From Nissolia schottii (taxonomy: Eukaryota; Streptophyta; Magnoliopsida; Fabales; Fabaceae): DNA of 64,000 nt. How positions within the stretch are numbered: the stretch's first letter is position 1; every line of letters starts with the position of its first letter. The notes below the pieces were generated by a model. That model worked only from the letters and a program-made list of their open reading frames with translations. It made no database searches and was not told the origin of the DNA. Positions 27,055 through 44,689 of this stretch are shown one piece after another. A program made the position numbers and the translations under genes. Where the stretch lies: NCBI GenBank assembly GCA_003254905.1, contig QANU01048949.1:410724-474723 (forward strand), in the 5' to 3' direction.

Positions 27055-27981
27055 CTTACTTGAAGAAAGCTGCGTCATTTTGCCATGGTTCGCAGCTGAC
27101 ATTTCAGATTGCTGACAGTGTAGAGAGTATGCGGAGAGAAAATTTTGTAAAGTCGGAATGTTCCATTAAAACGTTGATGGCACTCACAATTGGGTGATTC
27201 GTCTTGTTATTGCTGTGACATTATTATTATTATATGGAAAACAATTCTGCAAAGTTTTGCTTTCAAGCAAAGTGATAAACGTAGAATAGATAAAATAAAT
27301 TTATTGCGGAACATCGTTTTTTTGGGGGTTAGTATTATTGTCAATATCTCTTTTTTGTCCTTCTTTTTCTTTTTGGAAAATGGATTCAAGATACTTCTTA
27401 AGAAAGAGTTATGAAATGTGGTGTACTTGAAGATTGAATCCATAGTTTAGGAAAAATTCTTTTGTACACCAGGAGTAATCCACAAAGCAATCTATACCAT
27501 TAACATTTTTTCTCTCTCCATTGATTTCTGTTCTTCCAAGAATGATAAATGGTTGATGGACATTGAGGAGGCATGAAAAAGTTTCTTTGGCGGAGTATAA
27601 AAGAATGATTGCCTAGTTCCTGTGGAAGTTGTGGTTTATATTTTCATGGTAATGAAAGGTTTTAGATTATGATCTCTCGTAACCTTTCCTCCTCCTCCTG
27701 GAATCCAATGACTAGGGAAGCACGCTCCTATGCCGCGACAAATGTGGCCTCCCCCTTTGGACTTATAAAGTGCTAAGCCCAAGTAGTTAACGTGACAGGC
27801 CCATTTGGGGAAAGTAGATTGTACCGGCAAAAAAATAAAAAGGCGTTGTGTAGTTGTGGAGTTTTGAGCGCCATCTCTTGTTCTCTTCATAGTTGACGAC
27901 GTTATCCCCTTTTCTCTTCTCCTTCACTTCGCTTCGCTTCGCTTGTCCACCACTCCCACTCTTCCCTTCTCCCATTTCCAA
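27055..27981. other. spacer between JmjC and leucyl-tRNA synthetase genes
   Basis: About 0.9 kb. The first part is the probable 3' UTR of the demethylase gene, and the last 150 or so bases (TC-rich) are the likely promoter and leader of the tRNA synthetase. No independent gene seen. Confidence 0.55.
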
Positions 27982-34773
<6,792 letters not shown>

Positions 34774-36123
34774 ATACTTTCAACCTGTGCACGTTTCTAC
34801 TGGAAGCAACACTCAACCTTCGAGTTCTCATTTTATCTTGCTGGTCAACTTGGTAATGTGCTGCATCCTCTCAGGAATCGCTATCTAACGAAGGTGCTTA
34901 GGCTCTGCATCCACTCACCAATGAATGCTTGAGAATGGAAAACCCAAAGTAATGTTATGTATTTATTTGTCATTACATGATGTATAATAGATAAATGACC
35001 ACAAAAAGATTCAATAACGGGAAGAATGAACAAACTGCTGGAAAAACCAGTTAGTCGTTGATATTATTACCAGTAAGGAGAACTGCCCTCTTCAAACATA
35101 AGCGCCAGACATCATCCCTTTGCCGTGCACTGGGTACTAATGAAAAATGTATTTTTGCCCGTAATGAGTCTGATGATTTAACGTTTTGGCTGGCTCTCAT
35201 AGTTCGGCTTTCTGTGTGTAAAATTTTGGTGATCATCTCACAAATCAATGAAGCAGAAATAGTTGATGGTTTTTATAGTTCTTTCTTGTGGAAAATATGT
35301 GTGAAGTCATTGCACTAACGTTACTCCTCAGGAATTTGACTAAAAAAAGTGGTTTACCCAGAGAAGAACGTGTACAGCTGATAACGTGTGCAAAAAGAAT
35401 GATATACGCCAAGCTTGAAAGGCATAATGATTCTGTGATCTAATTACCCATTATTCCGAGCATAGAGCCGTGAGCATGTTGAGATATGTACAGATCCCAC
35501 ACTTGGGGGGGCATTTATAAGGGACAAAATCCCCTGGATATTGCTGATTGTGAGGTTGAAGTGGAAACGAAAATTGCAATGCTGATTCTGAGACTGATGG
35601 GAAATGAAAGATCTCGCAATATTTTAAAGGGATTCAGTGATATTTTAAGGAAGCAAATTCCCTATGGTGACAAGAGTCAAGGGTCGCTAACATGAATGTG
35701 CCTACACAAGTGCTCCTATTGTCAGGGGGATTCATTTCAATTTATTCCTTGCAATTAGCATCAACTGCTGTATGTATTTTCCCCAGGAAAAACAACAGAA
35801 ATTCAACGTTTCCCGCAAATTGTTTTGAGTGCAGCTGAAGAGTTTAATATTAAAATAAAAATAAGAATTAGAACATGATGAAGATCCGAGAAACAGAGAG
35901 AAAAATGATCTCCTAATACTATAAGAATCCTTTTTTACTTTTAAGTGTGCACCAAGGCATTGTTGTCTCATTATTAACCAAAGGGAGTGACAGGTATCAA
36001 TTCGTTGTATCTCCTCCCCCTTCTTTATAGTTAGCTTTCTGAAAATTAATCCAATTTTTCAATCAATTTTCTTAATTATACTGGATAAATATTATCCTTT
36101 CTCTGATTTACAATCCATCCAAT
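34774..36123. other. spacer between LeuRS and cytochrome b561 genes
   Basis: The beginning is probably the 3' UTR of the synthetase gene and the end the 3' UTR of the convergent b561 gene. In between is AT-rich DNA with short open frames (for example 35486-35695) that show no recognisable motif, signal or splice structure. Confidence 0.5.
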
Positions 36124-37113
36124 TTAAGGTGAATTAGTGAACATGCTTCCAGTGAATTGCAGAAACAGTTGCGACATCATAGACTTGCATCTGAAAATTT
36201 CCAATGGTACAACAACGAGGGCAAAAACTCCAAGCACTCCCACATAAGTCCATTTCAACTTTTCAGCATGACTTTGATTACTAAGCCCTTCAAATATGTC
36301 TGCCACCACTATTCCTGTTATGGCATACCCAAGAATATGGTGGCATATGTTCCAGCACTTGCAATATCCCGCTTCTTTATTTGGTCTTATGAAAATGGAA
36401 AGCATCTGCATGAGTCATGAAAATGAAAGAAATGTTAAAACCTTTTTTTAATACTTGAGCACTGAATTCTAGTGGAGGAAAAAGAATTTCAGACCTACTC
36501 ACTTGTAAGTTTATGAATGTGAAAGCAATGATGCTGAGAGTACGTTGTGTTTTAGATACAAACATTCTTGAAGATTTTTCAAGCCAGAGGCCAATGCACC
36601 ACCCTAATGTTCCTAGAATATATCCCAGAGTCTGGCACACTATGTGACAATAGTACCATTCACTACACCTCAAAGGAACTGTTCTGCAGTACCTTGCAAC
36701 GATTACCCCTATTGGTAGCAAAGTGCCCCACCCTATGATGATTAGAATCCAAACCTATTATAATGTGCTCAAACATGTCAGTATTATGAAGTTGGCTATG
36801 TGATGTTATTAACTGGTAAAATTAAAATATGATAGATATGTTTGGTGTTAATAGTTGAACTTACATTTCTGATGTGGTGTTGATGATGCCGTGGGAGAGT
36901 ATGGCCTTTGTGTGGTATTACATCTGTTGTTTCTGGCCCTTGCAAAGGAATGTCATTTATCTGCTCCTCCACTTCACTGATTTTGGTGTCAAGTTCCCAC
37001 AGAATTGTTCTTTCACTTTGAACTTGTGCCAGTTCCTCACTTGAGAAAATTTGGGCATGGATAGGAAGGGATGGAACAAATAAGCTTAGAAGAATAAGGC
37101 AACATGATGCCAT
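36124..37113 (-). CDS. cytochrome b561-like transmembrane protein without a DOMON domain
   Basis: Three exons, read from the high coordinate: 36865-37113, 36503-36754, 36124-36405. They give 783 bases and 260 residues. Residues 1-20 form a signal peptide (MASCC... to HAQ) and are followed by an acidic/coiled segment. Exons 2-3 encode the b561 transmembrane core with the family phrases GWGTLLPIGVIVARY, CQTLGYILGTLGW and NICHHILGYAI. These proteins normally carry two b hemes held by four His in two pairs and pass electrons across a membrane. Here His is visible in helix 2 (YYCHIV) and helix 4 (ICHH). The usual His of helix 1 (HG before the LPIG motif) and of helix 3 (HR in most relatives, TQR here) appear absent, which would leave only one heme site. 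Relatives are annotated as cytochrome b561 and DOMON proteins such as At4g18260; no DOMON domain is visible here. Splice sites are all GT-AG and in phase. Confidence 0.8.
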
Positions 37114-37997
37114 AGCATATATGTCAATGTCTATATGTCACTTTCTCAACTTTCACAAACAAGAGTGAAGTGATTGCAACAGGCAAATGCTCATTCCTCA
37201 GGAAGAGCTTAGATATTGATAAGACATCAATAAATGATCCCCATTGGCCATTGATCTAATTTAGAAGAACAGTTCTTTGCTTCTCTAGTTTAAAAGTTAT
37301 GTGATTTAAATTTAAGCACTCAAATATCGATATTATGGTGATAAAGACGCCATGGCCTACAATTCTCTTAAGCGGTATTAGGCTTGTTTTTTTTAGAATC
37401 TGTGCTTTCCTTATCAAAACTAGAAGGAATAATATATGGCTTGCTTCCATAGCAATAACACGATCAGATATTATTCCTCTCTTTAGCATCCTTCCTCTTT
37501 CATCATACATTTTTTTTTTTTAAACATTATCTAAGTTTAGCATCAATTTAACAGTTCCCATCGATATAAAATTTGGTGATTAAATTTAAAAGTTGCACCT
37601 TAATTATTTTCCTTAGTAACGAAATGAAACAAATTATATGAATCTTAGCCAATAGGCCATTACTAGGAGATATACCATCTTGATTAATTAGAGTGGTTCT
37701 TAATTGTGACTATGCTACAGACCAATAATCTTTTCCTTTCACTGTCATAAAGCTAGCTAAATTTTGGGAAAGCCACACCCTGTCAAGGCAGTTATTCCGG
37801 ATTATAATTGATAGCTTCAACATGGAGTAACAGATTCATTGGGAGGCTTACTTTTCTTTAGATGCAATCAAATGATTTTTTCTCTTTTTCGTTTTCTCAA
37901 CTGATATACAGTAATTTCTAAGCAGTATTAGACCATTGAGAAAAAGCAAGACTTATGCATTCAGTTTCCTCTTGTCAACGACCCTTGTAATATTTTT
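37114..37997. other. spacer between b561 and first STIG1-like gene
   Basis: About 0.9 kb shared divergent upstream region: promoter of the b561 gene on the minus strand and of the STIG1-like gene on the plus strand. Apart from the TATA box noted separately, no gene or clear element is visible. Confidence 0.5.
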
Positions 37998-38006
37998 GTA
38001 TAAAAG
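37998..38006 (+). promoter_or_regulatory. TATA box of STIG1-like gene 1
   Basis: GTATAAAAG stands 72-80 bases before the start codon at 38078, a normal plant distance allowing for a short leader of about 45 bases. Confidence 0.65.
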
Positions 38007-38077
38007 CACTTCCTCTGAGTCAGAATTCCTCAATCACTTTCATCTATTCACTCAGCTAATTCATTTTCTTTAACATT

Positions 38078-38545
38078 ATGGCTGTGAATGTGAATCTCTT
38101 CATTAATGCATTATTCATCCTTTCTTCAGCATCAATAGCAATAGCCATAGTGGCATCTGCTACAAACTTAGAAAGTTCTGAAGACAACTTAGATGCGCAA
38201 AGAGGCATTGCATCATCTGAAACTCAAGACACGACAACTTTGAGGGGAATGAGCCGCTTCCTTGCTCAACAGAATTTGATGGCGGCCAACATGACATGCG
38301 ATAAGTTTCCGAGAATTTGCCGGTTGAAGAACAGCCCTGGGCCTGATTGCTGCAAGAAAAAATGTGTGAATGTGAAGAGTGACCGCCTCAACTGTGGAAT
38401 GTGTGGATATAAGTGCAAGTACACTGAGATTTGCTGCAGAGGAAAGTGTGTGAATGCATCCTTTGATAAAAGACACTGTGGTGGGTGCTACAAGAAGTGC
38501 AAGAAGGGAGAGTATTGTGCTTATGGGATGTGCAGCTATGCATAA
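38078..38545 (+). CDS. STIG1-like secreted cysteine-rich protein 1
   Basis: Intronless gene for a 155-residue member of the stigma-specific STIG1 family, small apoplastic Cys-rich proteins. The tomato and tobacco founders act on the stigma surface and in pollen tube growth. An N-terminal signal peptide spans about residues 1-28 (hydrophobic run ALFILSSASIAIAIVAS). A variable Ser/Asp/Glu-rich linker is followed by a Cys-rich domain with 16 Cys from about residue 72: CDKFPRIC, CCKKKCVN, LNCGMCGYKC, ICCRGKCVN, HCGGCYKKC, ending CAYGMCSYA, the canonical family end. First of three tandem copies on the same strand, spaced 2.1-2.8 kb apart. A TATA box is in the right place. The tissue of expression cannot be read from the sequence. 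Confidence 0.92.
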   Translation: MAVNVNLFINALFILSSASIAIAIVASATNLESSEDNLDAQRGIASSETQDTTTLRGMSRFLAQQNLMAANMTCDKFPRICRLKNSPGPDCCKKKCVNVKSDRLNCGMCGYKCKYTEICCRGKCVNASFDKRHCGGCYKKCKKGEYCAYGMCSYA

Positions 38546-39802
38546 GAGAGCTAGCATATTCCAAGTTCCAACTCTGTATTTCTTACATTAAATTTGATTG
38601 TCCTGCAACAGCATAATACTAATGGTTAATGAATTTGTGATAATTCTGCACATATGTTTACCATGTGGTATAGTCCAGCTGAAGAGCTAGCATACATGAG
38701 TACAAGACCATATACCAAAATGCTAATTCATATGCACCTATATAGTTGTGATGAATACTTCAACACGGATGATATTAAAAATTTCTTAGGTACTCCTGCA
38801 GCACCAAGAAAAAAAGTTTTGTTCGGTTTGAATTGCCACAAAACATGACTTTTTCCTTGTTTTTTGAACACCTAATATTAGTATTTCTATTTTTATGTCG
38901 ATTACCAACGGTATTCGAACTCCATTACTAAGAATCCGACTAACTTAGACCAACTCAACTAAAGGTCCTCGCATAAGGAGTAAGAATTTCCTAACAAGAG
39001 TTTTTCACTCTCAATACTCCAACTTGAGACTATTGATTAAGAAATTAAGCCTATCACCACCTAGATAAACTCCACATTGGTTAACTAAATTAATTTGATT
39101 CTTCTTTTTGCATTAAATAATTTACTAACTAAATTAATTTGATGCTTCTTTTTGCATTAAATAATTTACTGGTGAAATTATTTTATTATAAAATATGGTT
39201 ACTTCTAATGGCAATAATTTATTACTTACTAAATCATTATTTTTTATTCATTAATTGTTTATAAATACTATTACTTTATTACAATAGTAAAAAAGTAATA
39301 ATTTTTCGTAGAGAATAATTTCTATGTATCAACACTCCAAAATAACTTTACCATGTCCACCACTGAAAAATAAAAAATTGTCAAAGCGAGTAGTTATCAC
39401 AATGAGTAATTATTTGATATGATTTATTATTTTACTAAATCTATATTGGTTGATAGTATAAAATTGTATTCTATGAACTAATAATAGCAGACACTTTACA
39501 ATATCAACTAAAATAGAAAATAAGAAAAATTTTACCCACCATGATTTCATATTTTACCGAATATCTGTTAGTTGATTATGTAAAATTATTTTATATTGTC
39601 AACCAATAAAAATTAAACGCTTATTTAATTTTTTATGCATTTACAATGTAAAATAACTATACATTGTTAACGAATAGAATTTAAAATAAAAATGATCAAA
39701 TTAGAGTGAGTAATTACTTACAATAATTTGATACTTTTTTATTCTTTTATTAGTTGATAATATTTTACATGTTCGGTGTATCAAAATGTAACTCTTATTT
39801 AG

Positions 39803-39930
39803 TATTTTATCCGTTTTATAATATTTGTTGCTTTTTAAATTTAGCACATTCTTAAATCCATAATTAAATACATTAATTTAATAGTATGCTAAATTTAAAA
39901 AGTGACATATATTATAAAACAGAAGGAGTA
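39803..39930. mobile_element. Stowaway-like MITE
   Basis: An inverted repeat of about 45 bases per arm. The left arm reads CCGTTTTATAATATTTGTTG then CTTTTTAAATTTAGCA. The reverse complement of the right arm reads CTGTTTTATAATATATGTCA then CTTTTTAAATTTAGCA. The outer end GGAGTA with a TA border fits the Tc1/mariner-derived Stowaway class. About 128 bases, non-coding. Confidence 0.7.
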
Positions 39931-40094
39931 CATGAAACATGATGAATTAATGAAATATGTTCAAATTATAGCATGTATGATTTTGTAGTGAGAACGTTCA
40001 GAATCAATTCTTCCATGCACCAAAACTAAAAATTTTCGCACTTCTATTCTCAATTATGTGGGCCCTTTTTCTTGTGTTTTCCTTTAGGGTATGA

Positions 40095-40245
40095 GTGATG
40101 GTGGTGGTGGTGATGGAAAAGAGGGAATGATGGTAGTGGTAGTGAGAATGAGGGTGTGGGTGGTGGTGGGTTGAAAGTGAAGGTGGAAGAAGTGATAGTG
40201 GTGGTGGTGGACTCAAGGTCAAAGTGGAGGAAGTGGTTGTAAGGG
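40095..40245. repeat. GGT/GTGG-rich low-complexity tract
   Basis: Irregular runs of GGT, GTG and GAA on the plus strand. Open frames on the minus strand through it are His/Ser/Pro/Thr strings caused by the base bias. It is not supported as coding. Confidence 0.7.
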
Positions 40246-41240
40246 TGCATTGATTAAATAATCCTTGTACTTTTTTGGCCTAGTTAGTTCTTAGACTTTT
40301 TTTTTTTTGACCAAATTAATCTCTAAACCATCAAAACGATGTCGTTTTGAGGTAGACTAGGAAAGAGGAGAGAGAAAGTGTTGCGAACATGTCAGCAATC
40401 GTTAAAGGTTTGGTGAATAAAATGACTAATAAGTCTAATAATTACAAAATTTAAAAATCAACATATTATTTTTTTCTAAGTTGATCAACTAAATAAAACT
40501 AAAAGATAAAATCTAAGGATTAAATAAAATACTATCCATGTGAATAAAATTGGACGAAGGGAGTACCCTGCTAGCAAGTGCTAAGGGGAGGCACATTAAT
40601 GGCATAAATAATGTACACTAAGGGGTCCTTTCTCCAATGAAAACGATTTCGGCATAAAAGTCAGATGTTATTTAGTCCAAATTATTAAATGTGTGCGGGT
40701 CTGATCACGTGTATTTGGAAGGCACCCAGCTACCTCTGTAAAGTTGCGTTTTATGCAATTTACAAAACAGAGATATAGATTGGATAATTTTTTTTTTTGT
40801 ATTATTTTATCCCACTGAAATCAGAATGTAAAAGGCAGAATTTTTTTTTTTTAGAAAGACACAAACTTAATACTTAAAACAACAAAAATTTTATTTGTTT
40901 ATGTATCCATTTTTGTATCCCGTATCATATCTTTAATATTAAACATAATCTTAGAATCACATTAATAAATAATATCATGTAAAAACTACAAAATAAAATA
41001 AAACTCTTTCAATCAAATCACTCTCTCGCTCTCTTCAATTTTCACACTCCACATTCTAATCGTGCACCACAGAGATACCAACTTTTTAAAAATAAAACCA
41101 ATATATTAGTATATTTTCTAGAAGTTAGTTATATGTTAAAAAAGTTAGTACATGTGAAAAAAAAAAAGGGTACCCATTTTAAATAAGTGGGCATCTATCT
41201 GCCTAAGTCCATGCGCGCACTTTTTTTCTTTTAGTAACTA

Positions 41241-41256
41241 TATATAAATATATAAA
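41241..41256 (+). promoter_or_regulatory. TATA box region of STIG1-like gene 2
   Basis: TATATAAATATATAAA lies about 90 bases before the start codon at 41342, consistent with a core promoter. Confidence 0.6.
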
Positions 41257-41341
41257 TACCTACGTTATATGCCCTTCATTCCTGACCATCACTACCATTT
41301 TCATTAGTACAAGAGGACTCAGTTTCAGTGCACAAACAAAC

Positions 41342-41701
41342 ATGAAATCCTTGAAGATTGTCCACATTCTCAGCATTATGATGCTAGTGGCTAGAGCCAT
41401 CACCACCACTCATTCAGCTGCTTCTGAGGGTGAAGCAGACTCTTCCTCCGCCTCTTCGAATGGCAGCGCCTCCCATCACCACCGGCGGAACACTTGCAAG
41501 ACGTATCCAAGTCTTTGCCAGCACAACACCACATGCTGCGCGGACAGGTGTGTGAACTTGTCCAGAGACGAGTCCCACTGTGGAGGGTGTGGAAGGAGAT
41601 GCGATCGCAACAAGAGATGCTGCGACGGCAAGTGTGAGATGAAGACTGACTGGCGAGTGAAACTAGTGCTGATGGATTGCATTGGAATGAAGGTGCAGTA
41701 A
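41342..41701 (+). CDS. STIG1-like secreted cysteine-rich protein 2, C-terminally divergent
   Basis: Intronless, 119 residues. A signal peptide (about 1-25) and a Ser/His linker are followed by the first part of the STIG1 Cys domain: TCKTYPSLC, TTCCADRCVN, HCGGCGRRC, RCCDGKC. After the CCxGKC motif the usual VNxxxDxxxCGxC...CxYGMCxY segment is missing. It is replaced by an unrelated tail (EMKTDWRVKLVLMDCIGMKVQ split after KC) that keeps only one Cys, so 12 rather than 16 Cys remain. I found no shifted frame nearby that restores the lost motif. It could be a functional shorter peptide, since the start, signal peptide and TATA region are all intact, or a gene on the way to decay. Confidence 0.78.
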   Translation: MKSLKIVHILSIMMLVARAITTTHSAASEGEADSSSASSNGSASHHHRRNTCKTYPSLCQHNTTCCADRCVNLSRDESHCGGCGRRCDRNKRCCDGKCEMKTDWRVKLVLMDCIGMKVQ

Positions 41702-43766
41702 CTGCACTTATATATAACATATATATAGCATGAATAATATTGGAGTGGCGCAATCCATTCATTTAATGAAACTATGCCTGTGTCGTGGCATTGTTCTTCT
41801 TGTTTTTAATGTTGTAAGAACCAACGAACGTACTACGTAATTACTAATGAAAATAAATATACAAACACGTTAAACAAACGTTGTTTGTAACATTATCAAA
41901 GTTATTTTGCTTATCTTCTCTCTTTACACTAGATGGTTGTTTCAAAGACCTTGACTAAAATTTTAAATGGTAATCACCAGAATAAAAATAACAAATAATA
42001 ATGAGTAGTGATTATAAATGATAATTATAATGATAAAGTTGAAAAATAAAGTTGGATTATTTATGGTATCCTCTTGAAAAGTTTGCCACGGCTTAGTTAA
42101 ATTTATTATTAATTTCGTTAAGAATTTATATGCAATATAATCACACGTTAAAAAAAATTATTTTTAGCGATTGTAATTAATCTTTGTCACAGTTTTAACT
42201 AAAGGTGAAAATGGGTCGAGCTGAGCTAGATTTTAACTTAAATATGATTGACCTGCTTCTAAATTATTTAGCCCAAGGCAAAGTCTATTACTCGTTATAG
42301 GTTTTTTCCTATGGTTCGGTCTGGCCTTTTTATAAGTCTAACTTGGCCTAAAAACTTGTTTACTAGCCTATTTGAAACAAAGAAAAATATAAAGCTTAAA
42401 TGTTGTTTGCCATTGATGATATACATATGTTGTATCTAATTAAGTCATTTATAAGAAATATAGCAAACAATATTTTTTTAGTCATTTAAGACTAACACAG
42501 CCAAAACAAGCATGAAAGAAGATGATTTGTATCAATAACTAAGAAACAATACTACTTAACAAATATTGAAGTGATATAGAAAATAAATTAATAGACATTA
42601 TGCTATAAACAAAAAAATAAAGCGTTAGGTACCTAGGTCTAACACAAAGACAAAGAGATGAAAAGTAAAAAAAAAAAATGTCCAACTCTTTTTCTAAAGG
42701 AATGAGAGAGAAATGAGAAGCCAAACAATTTTGAATATAATTAGATTATATTATACGAATATAATAGAATATTTTTTTTAACAACAGGATAATATGATAG
42801 GAATATAGTTGAGGCCGTTAGAAATTACAACAAATAATTGTTGGGAACCTTTTAACAACAGTTTCATACAACTGTCATACAAATAATTCACTTAGGGGTG
42901 GTTCTACCAGATGTGTAAAATTGTCGCTAAAAGCTTCATGATAGTTGTTTGGTGTAGTTTTTGACAAAAAATATTTGTGAGGGTTAAAACTAGCGCCAAA
43001 GTTAATTATTTATATTAATTAAATATTTAAATTTTTCCCACCACCTATACTAAAAGAAATTTTCTCCCCCAAATAATTTTCCCTAAATCTATTATATTAT
43101 TTTTGATTTAAATTTTAAATTTTACTAAATTTATTCGGTTTGAACCTTCTAAATCTTTTTTAACTTAAAATTAGCATTCTTTTACTTTTAACATTTAAAA
43201 ATACCACAAATAAAAGTTAAATAATTTCAATAAAAATAGGATCAACAAATTTAAAATAATTTATGTACATAACACAGGTACTAAACCAATAACCATAAAA
43301 AAATAGACATTTTGTTTTGTATTAGCATAGTTACAATTTAAAATTAAGTTTTTTTTTTTTTTTCATTTAGGACAATTACACTCATAAATATGTAGAATCT
43401 ACTATGTGAGGTATATAGTAGACCTTGTGAGTATGGTTGTCCTAGATAAAAAAAACTTAATTATCCTTACCCGTATGACTTACCTTTATCTTATTATTAT
43501 CTATATTTATCTTTTATTTTGTTACCACTGATGCGTAATAATCGTCTTAACCCATTTTTCTAGAATAGCATAGGCAGACATTCTGAATCTACTGAAAACA
43601 TGTAGATTGTTTATTGGATAAACAATTTCTTCTAAAATTAGTTGAAACCAATTTACAAATTATAGCTGCATATGATAATGACTAGATATTTAAATTTAAA
43701 TGTGACGTTATAAGGTTAAATAGAAAATGAAAACGTGATCAAGGGCGGTTAAAGATTTCGGCCCAG
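41702..43766. other. spacer between STIG1-like genes 2 and 3
   Basis: About 2.1 kb of AT-rich DNA. The stretch near 42830-43010 has repeat-like character (several related words on both strands), but I could not define its ends. No gene recognised. Confidence 0.45.
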
Positions 43767-43774
43767 TTATATAG
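43767..43774 (+). promoter_or_regulatory. TATA-like box of STIG1-like gene 3
   Basis: TTATATAG lies 28 bases before the first in-frame ATG (43802) and 70 before the second (43844). Transcription normally begins about 30 bases after the box, so the first ATG would be at or before the transcript start. This favours the second ATG. Confidence 0.45.
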
Positions 43775-43843
43775 ATAAGATATAAACACAAGGTAGGACT
43801 TATGGTTGAATTCAATGAATCCTTCAACCTGACGCAAAAAGAG

Positions 43844-44221
43844 ATGAAGTCCTTGACGACCCTCTTCCTTCTAGCCATGGTAATGGCCGGTATGGAAGGA
43901 GCAGCAGCCTCTCAATATTCCAAGAAATATTTGGGGGTGATGGTGGAATGTAAGAAATACGCAAAGATATGCAATTTGTTTAAATTAGGCAGCGAAAAAT
44001 CTAGCGATGATGTTGCTGGTTGCTGCGAGAACAGATGTGTGGACTTGTCCACAGATATGTTCAACTGCGGTAAGTGTGGAAAGAGATGCCGCTTTGGAAG
44101 GACTATATGCTGCCAAGGTAAGTGCGTTAACCCTCTCACTAACTGCAACCATTGTGGGGAATGTGGCAACATTTGCAACGCCGCAAGTTCATGTAACTAT
44201 GGCATGTGCACCTGCATGTAG
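43844..44221 (+). CDS. STIG1-like secreted cysteine-rich protein 3
   Basis: Intronless, 125 residues from this start. An in-frame ATG at 43802 would add 14 residues. I chose 43844 because it places a clean signal peptide (MKSLTTLFLLAMVMAGMEG) at the very N-terminus and because the TATA-like box is too near the earlier ATG. The Cys domain has 18 Cys: CKKYAKIC, GCCENRCVD, NCGKCGKRC, ICCQGKCVN, NCNHCGECGNIC, ending CNYGMCTCM. The end resembles the family consensus but gains a final extra Cys pair partner (TNC and CTC), so its disulphide pattern may differ. Third of three tandem copies. Expected to be secreted to the apoplast. Confidence 0.87.
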   Translation: MKSLTTLFLLAMVMAGMEGAAASQYSKKYLGVMVECKKYAKICNLFKLGSEKSSDDVAGCCENRCVDLSTDMFNCGKCGKRCRFGRTICCQGKCVNPLTNCNHCGECGNICNAASSCNYGMCTCM

Positions 44222-44689
44222 AATATGATCATAATATGGATCAACATTCAAGAGCTAGAGTGTGATAAATGAAGCAGCCATTATTAGCGCCTGGATGAGT
44301 TCAGCTAGTGTGATATTAAAATTTATGCTATGCATTACCTACTTGTGATAAAAAGCAAGGGTAGTTATGATTTAGCTAGTTTTAATTTGTCTTATCTTAA
44401 TACTTAGTGAAGTTTATCTTTCATTTCATTTTAATTGTTACATAATTAAGTTATCATTTATAGTAGTTGTGTGCTACAAAGAATTATTTTGATTTTGTGT
44501 TTTTATGTCTATTTATAATAGACTTAAATAGCAATTTTTTTTAGTAGATGAAAGTGATTTTTAGTAAAATATATTAAAATTTAGAAAAAAAAATTTATAT
44601 ATAAAAGAAAAATAAACGGTGTTCATTTTAGTTGTTAAGGGATCTAAAATTTGAATTAAAAAATTGAATTAGAAAAATATAGTAGTGCT
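44222..44689. other. 3' flank of STIG1-like gene 3
   Basis: AT-rich downstream DNA with probable 3' UTR. No gene or repeat recognised. Confidence 0.5.

Larger units (their letters stand above)
38546..41240. other. spacer between STIG1-like genes 1 and 2
   Basis: AT-rich DNA of about 2.7 kb. It contains a Stowaway-like MITE (about 39803-39930), a GGT/GTGG-rich low-complexity tract (about 40095-40245), and a second isolated Stowaway-like end (GACGAAGGGAGTAC near 40553-40566). No gene seen. Confidence 0.5.

Noticed and set aside
35486-35695. 69-codon ATG frame between LeuRS and b561 genes
   Set aside because: No recognisable motif, signal or neighbouring exon; length is within chance for this DNA.
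40004-40250. His/Ser/Pro/Thr-rich frames on the minus strand
   Set aside because: They are produced by the GGT/GTG low-complexity tract; no signal peptide, homology or splice structure supports them.
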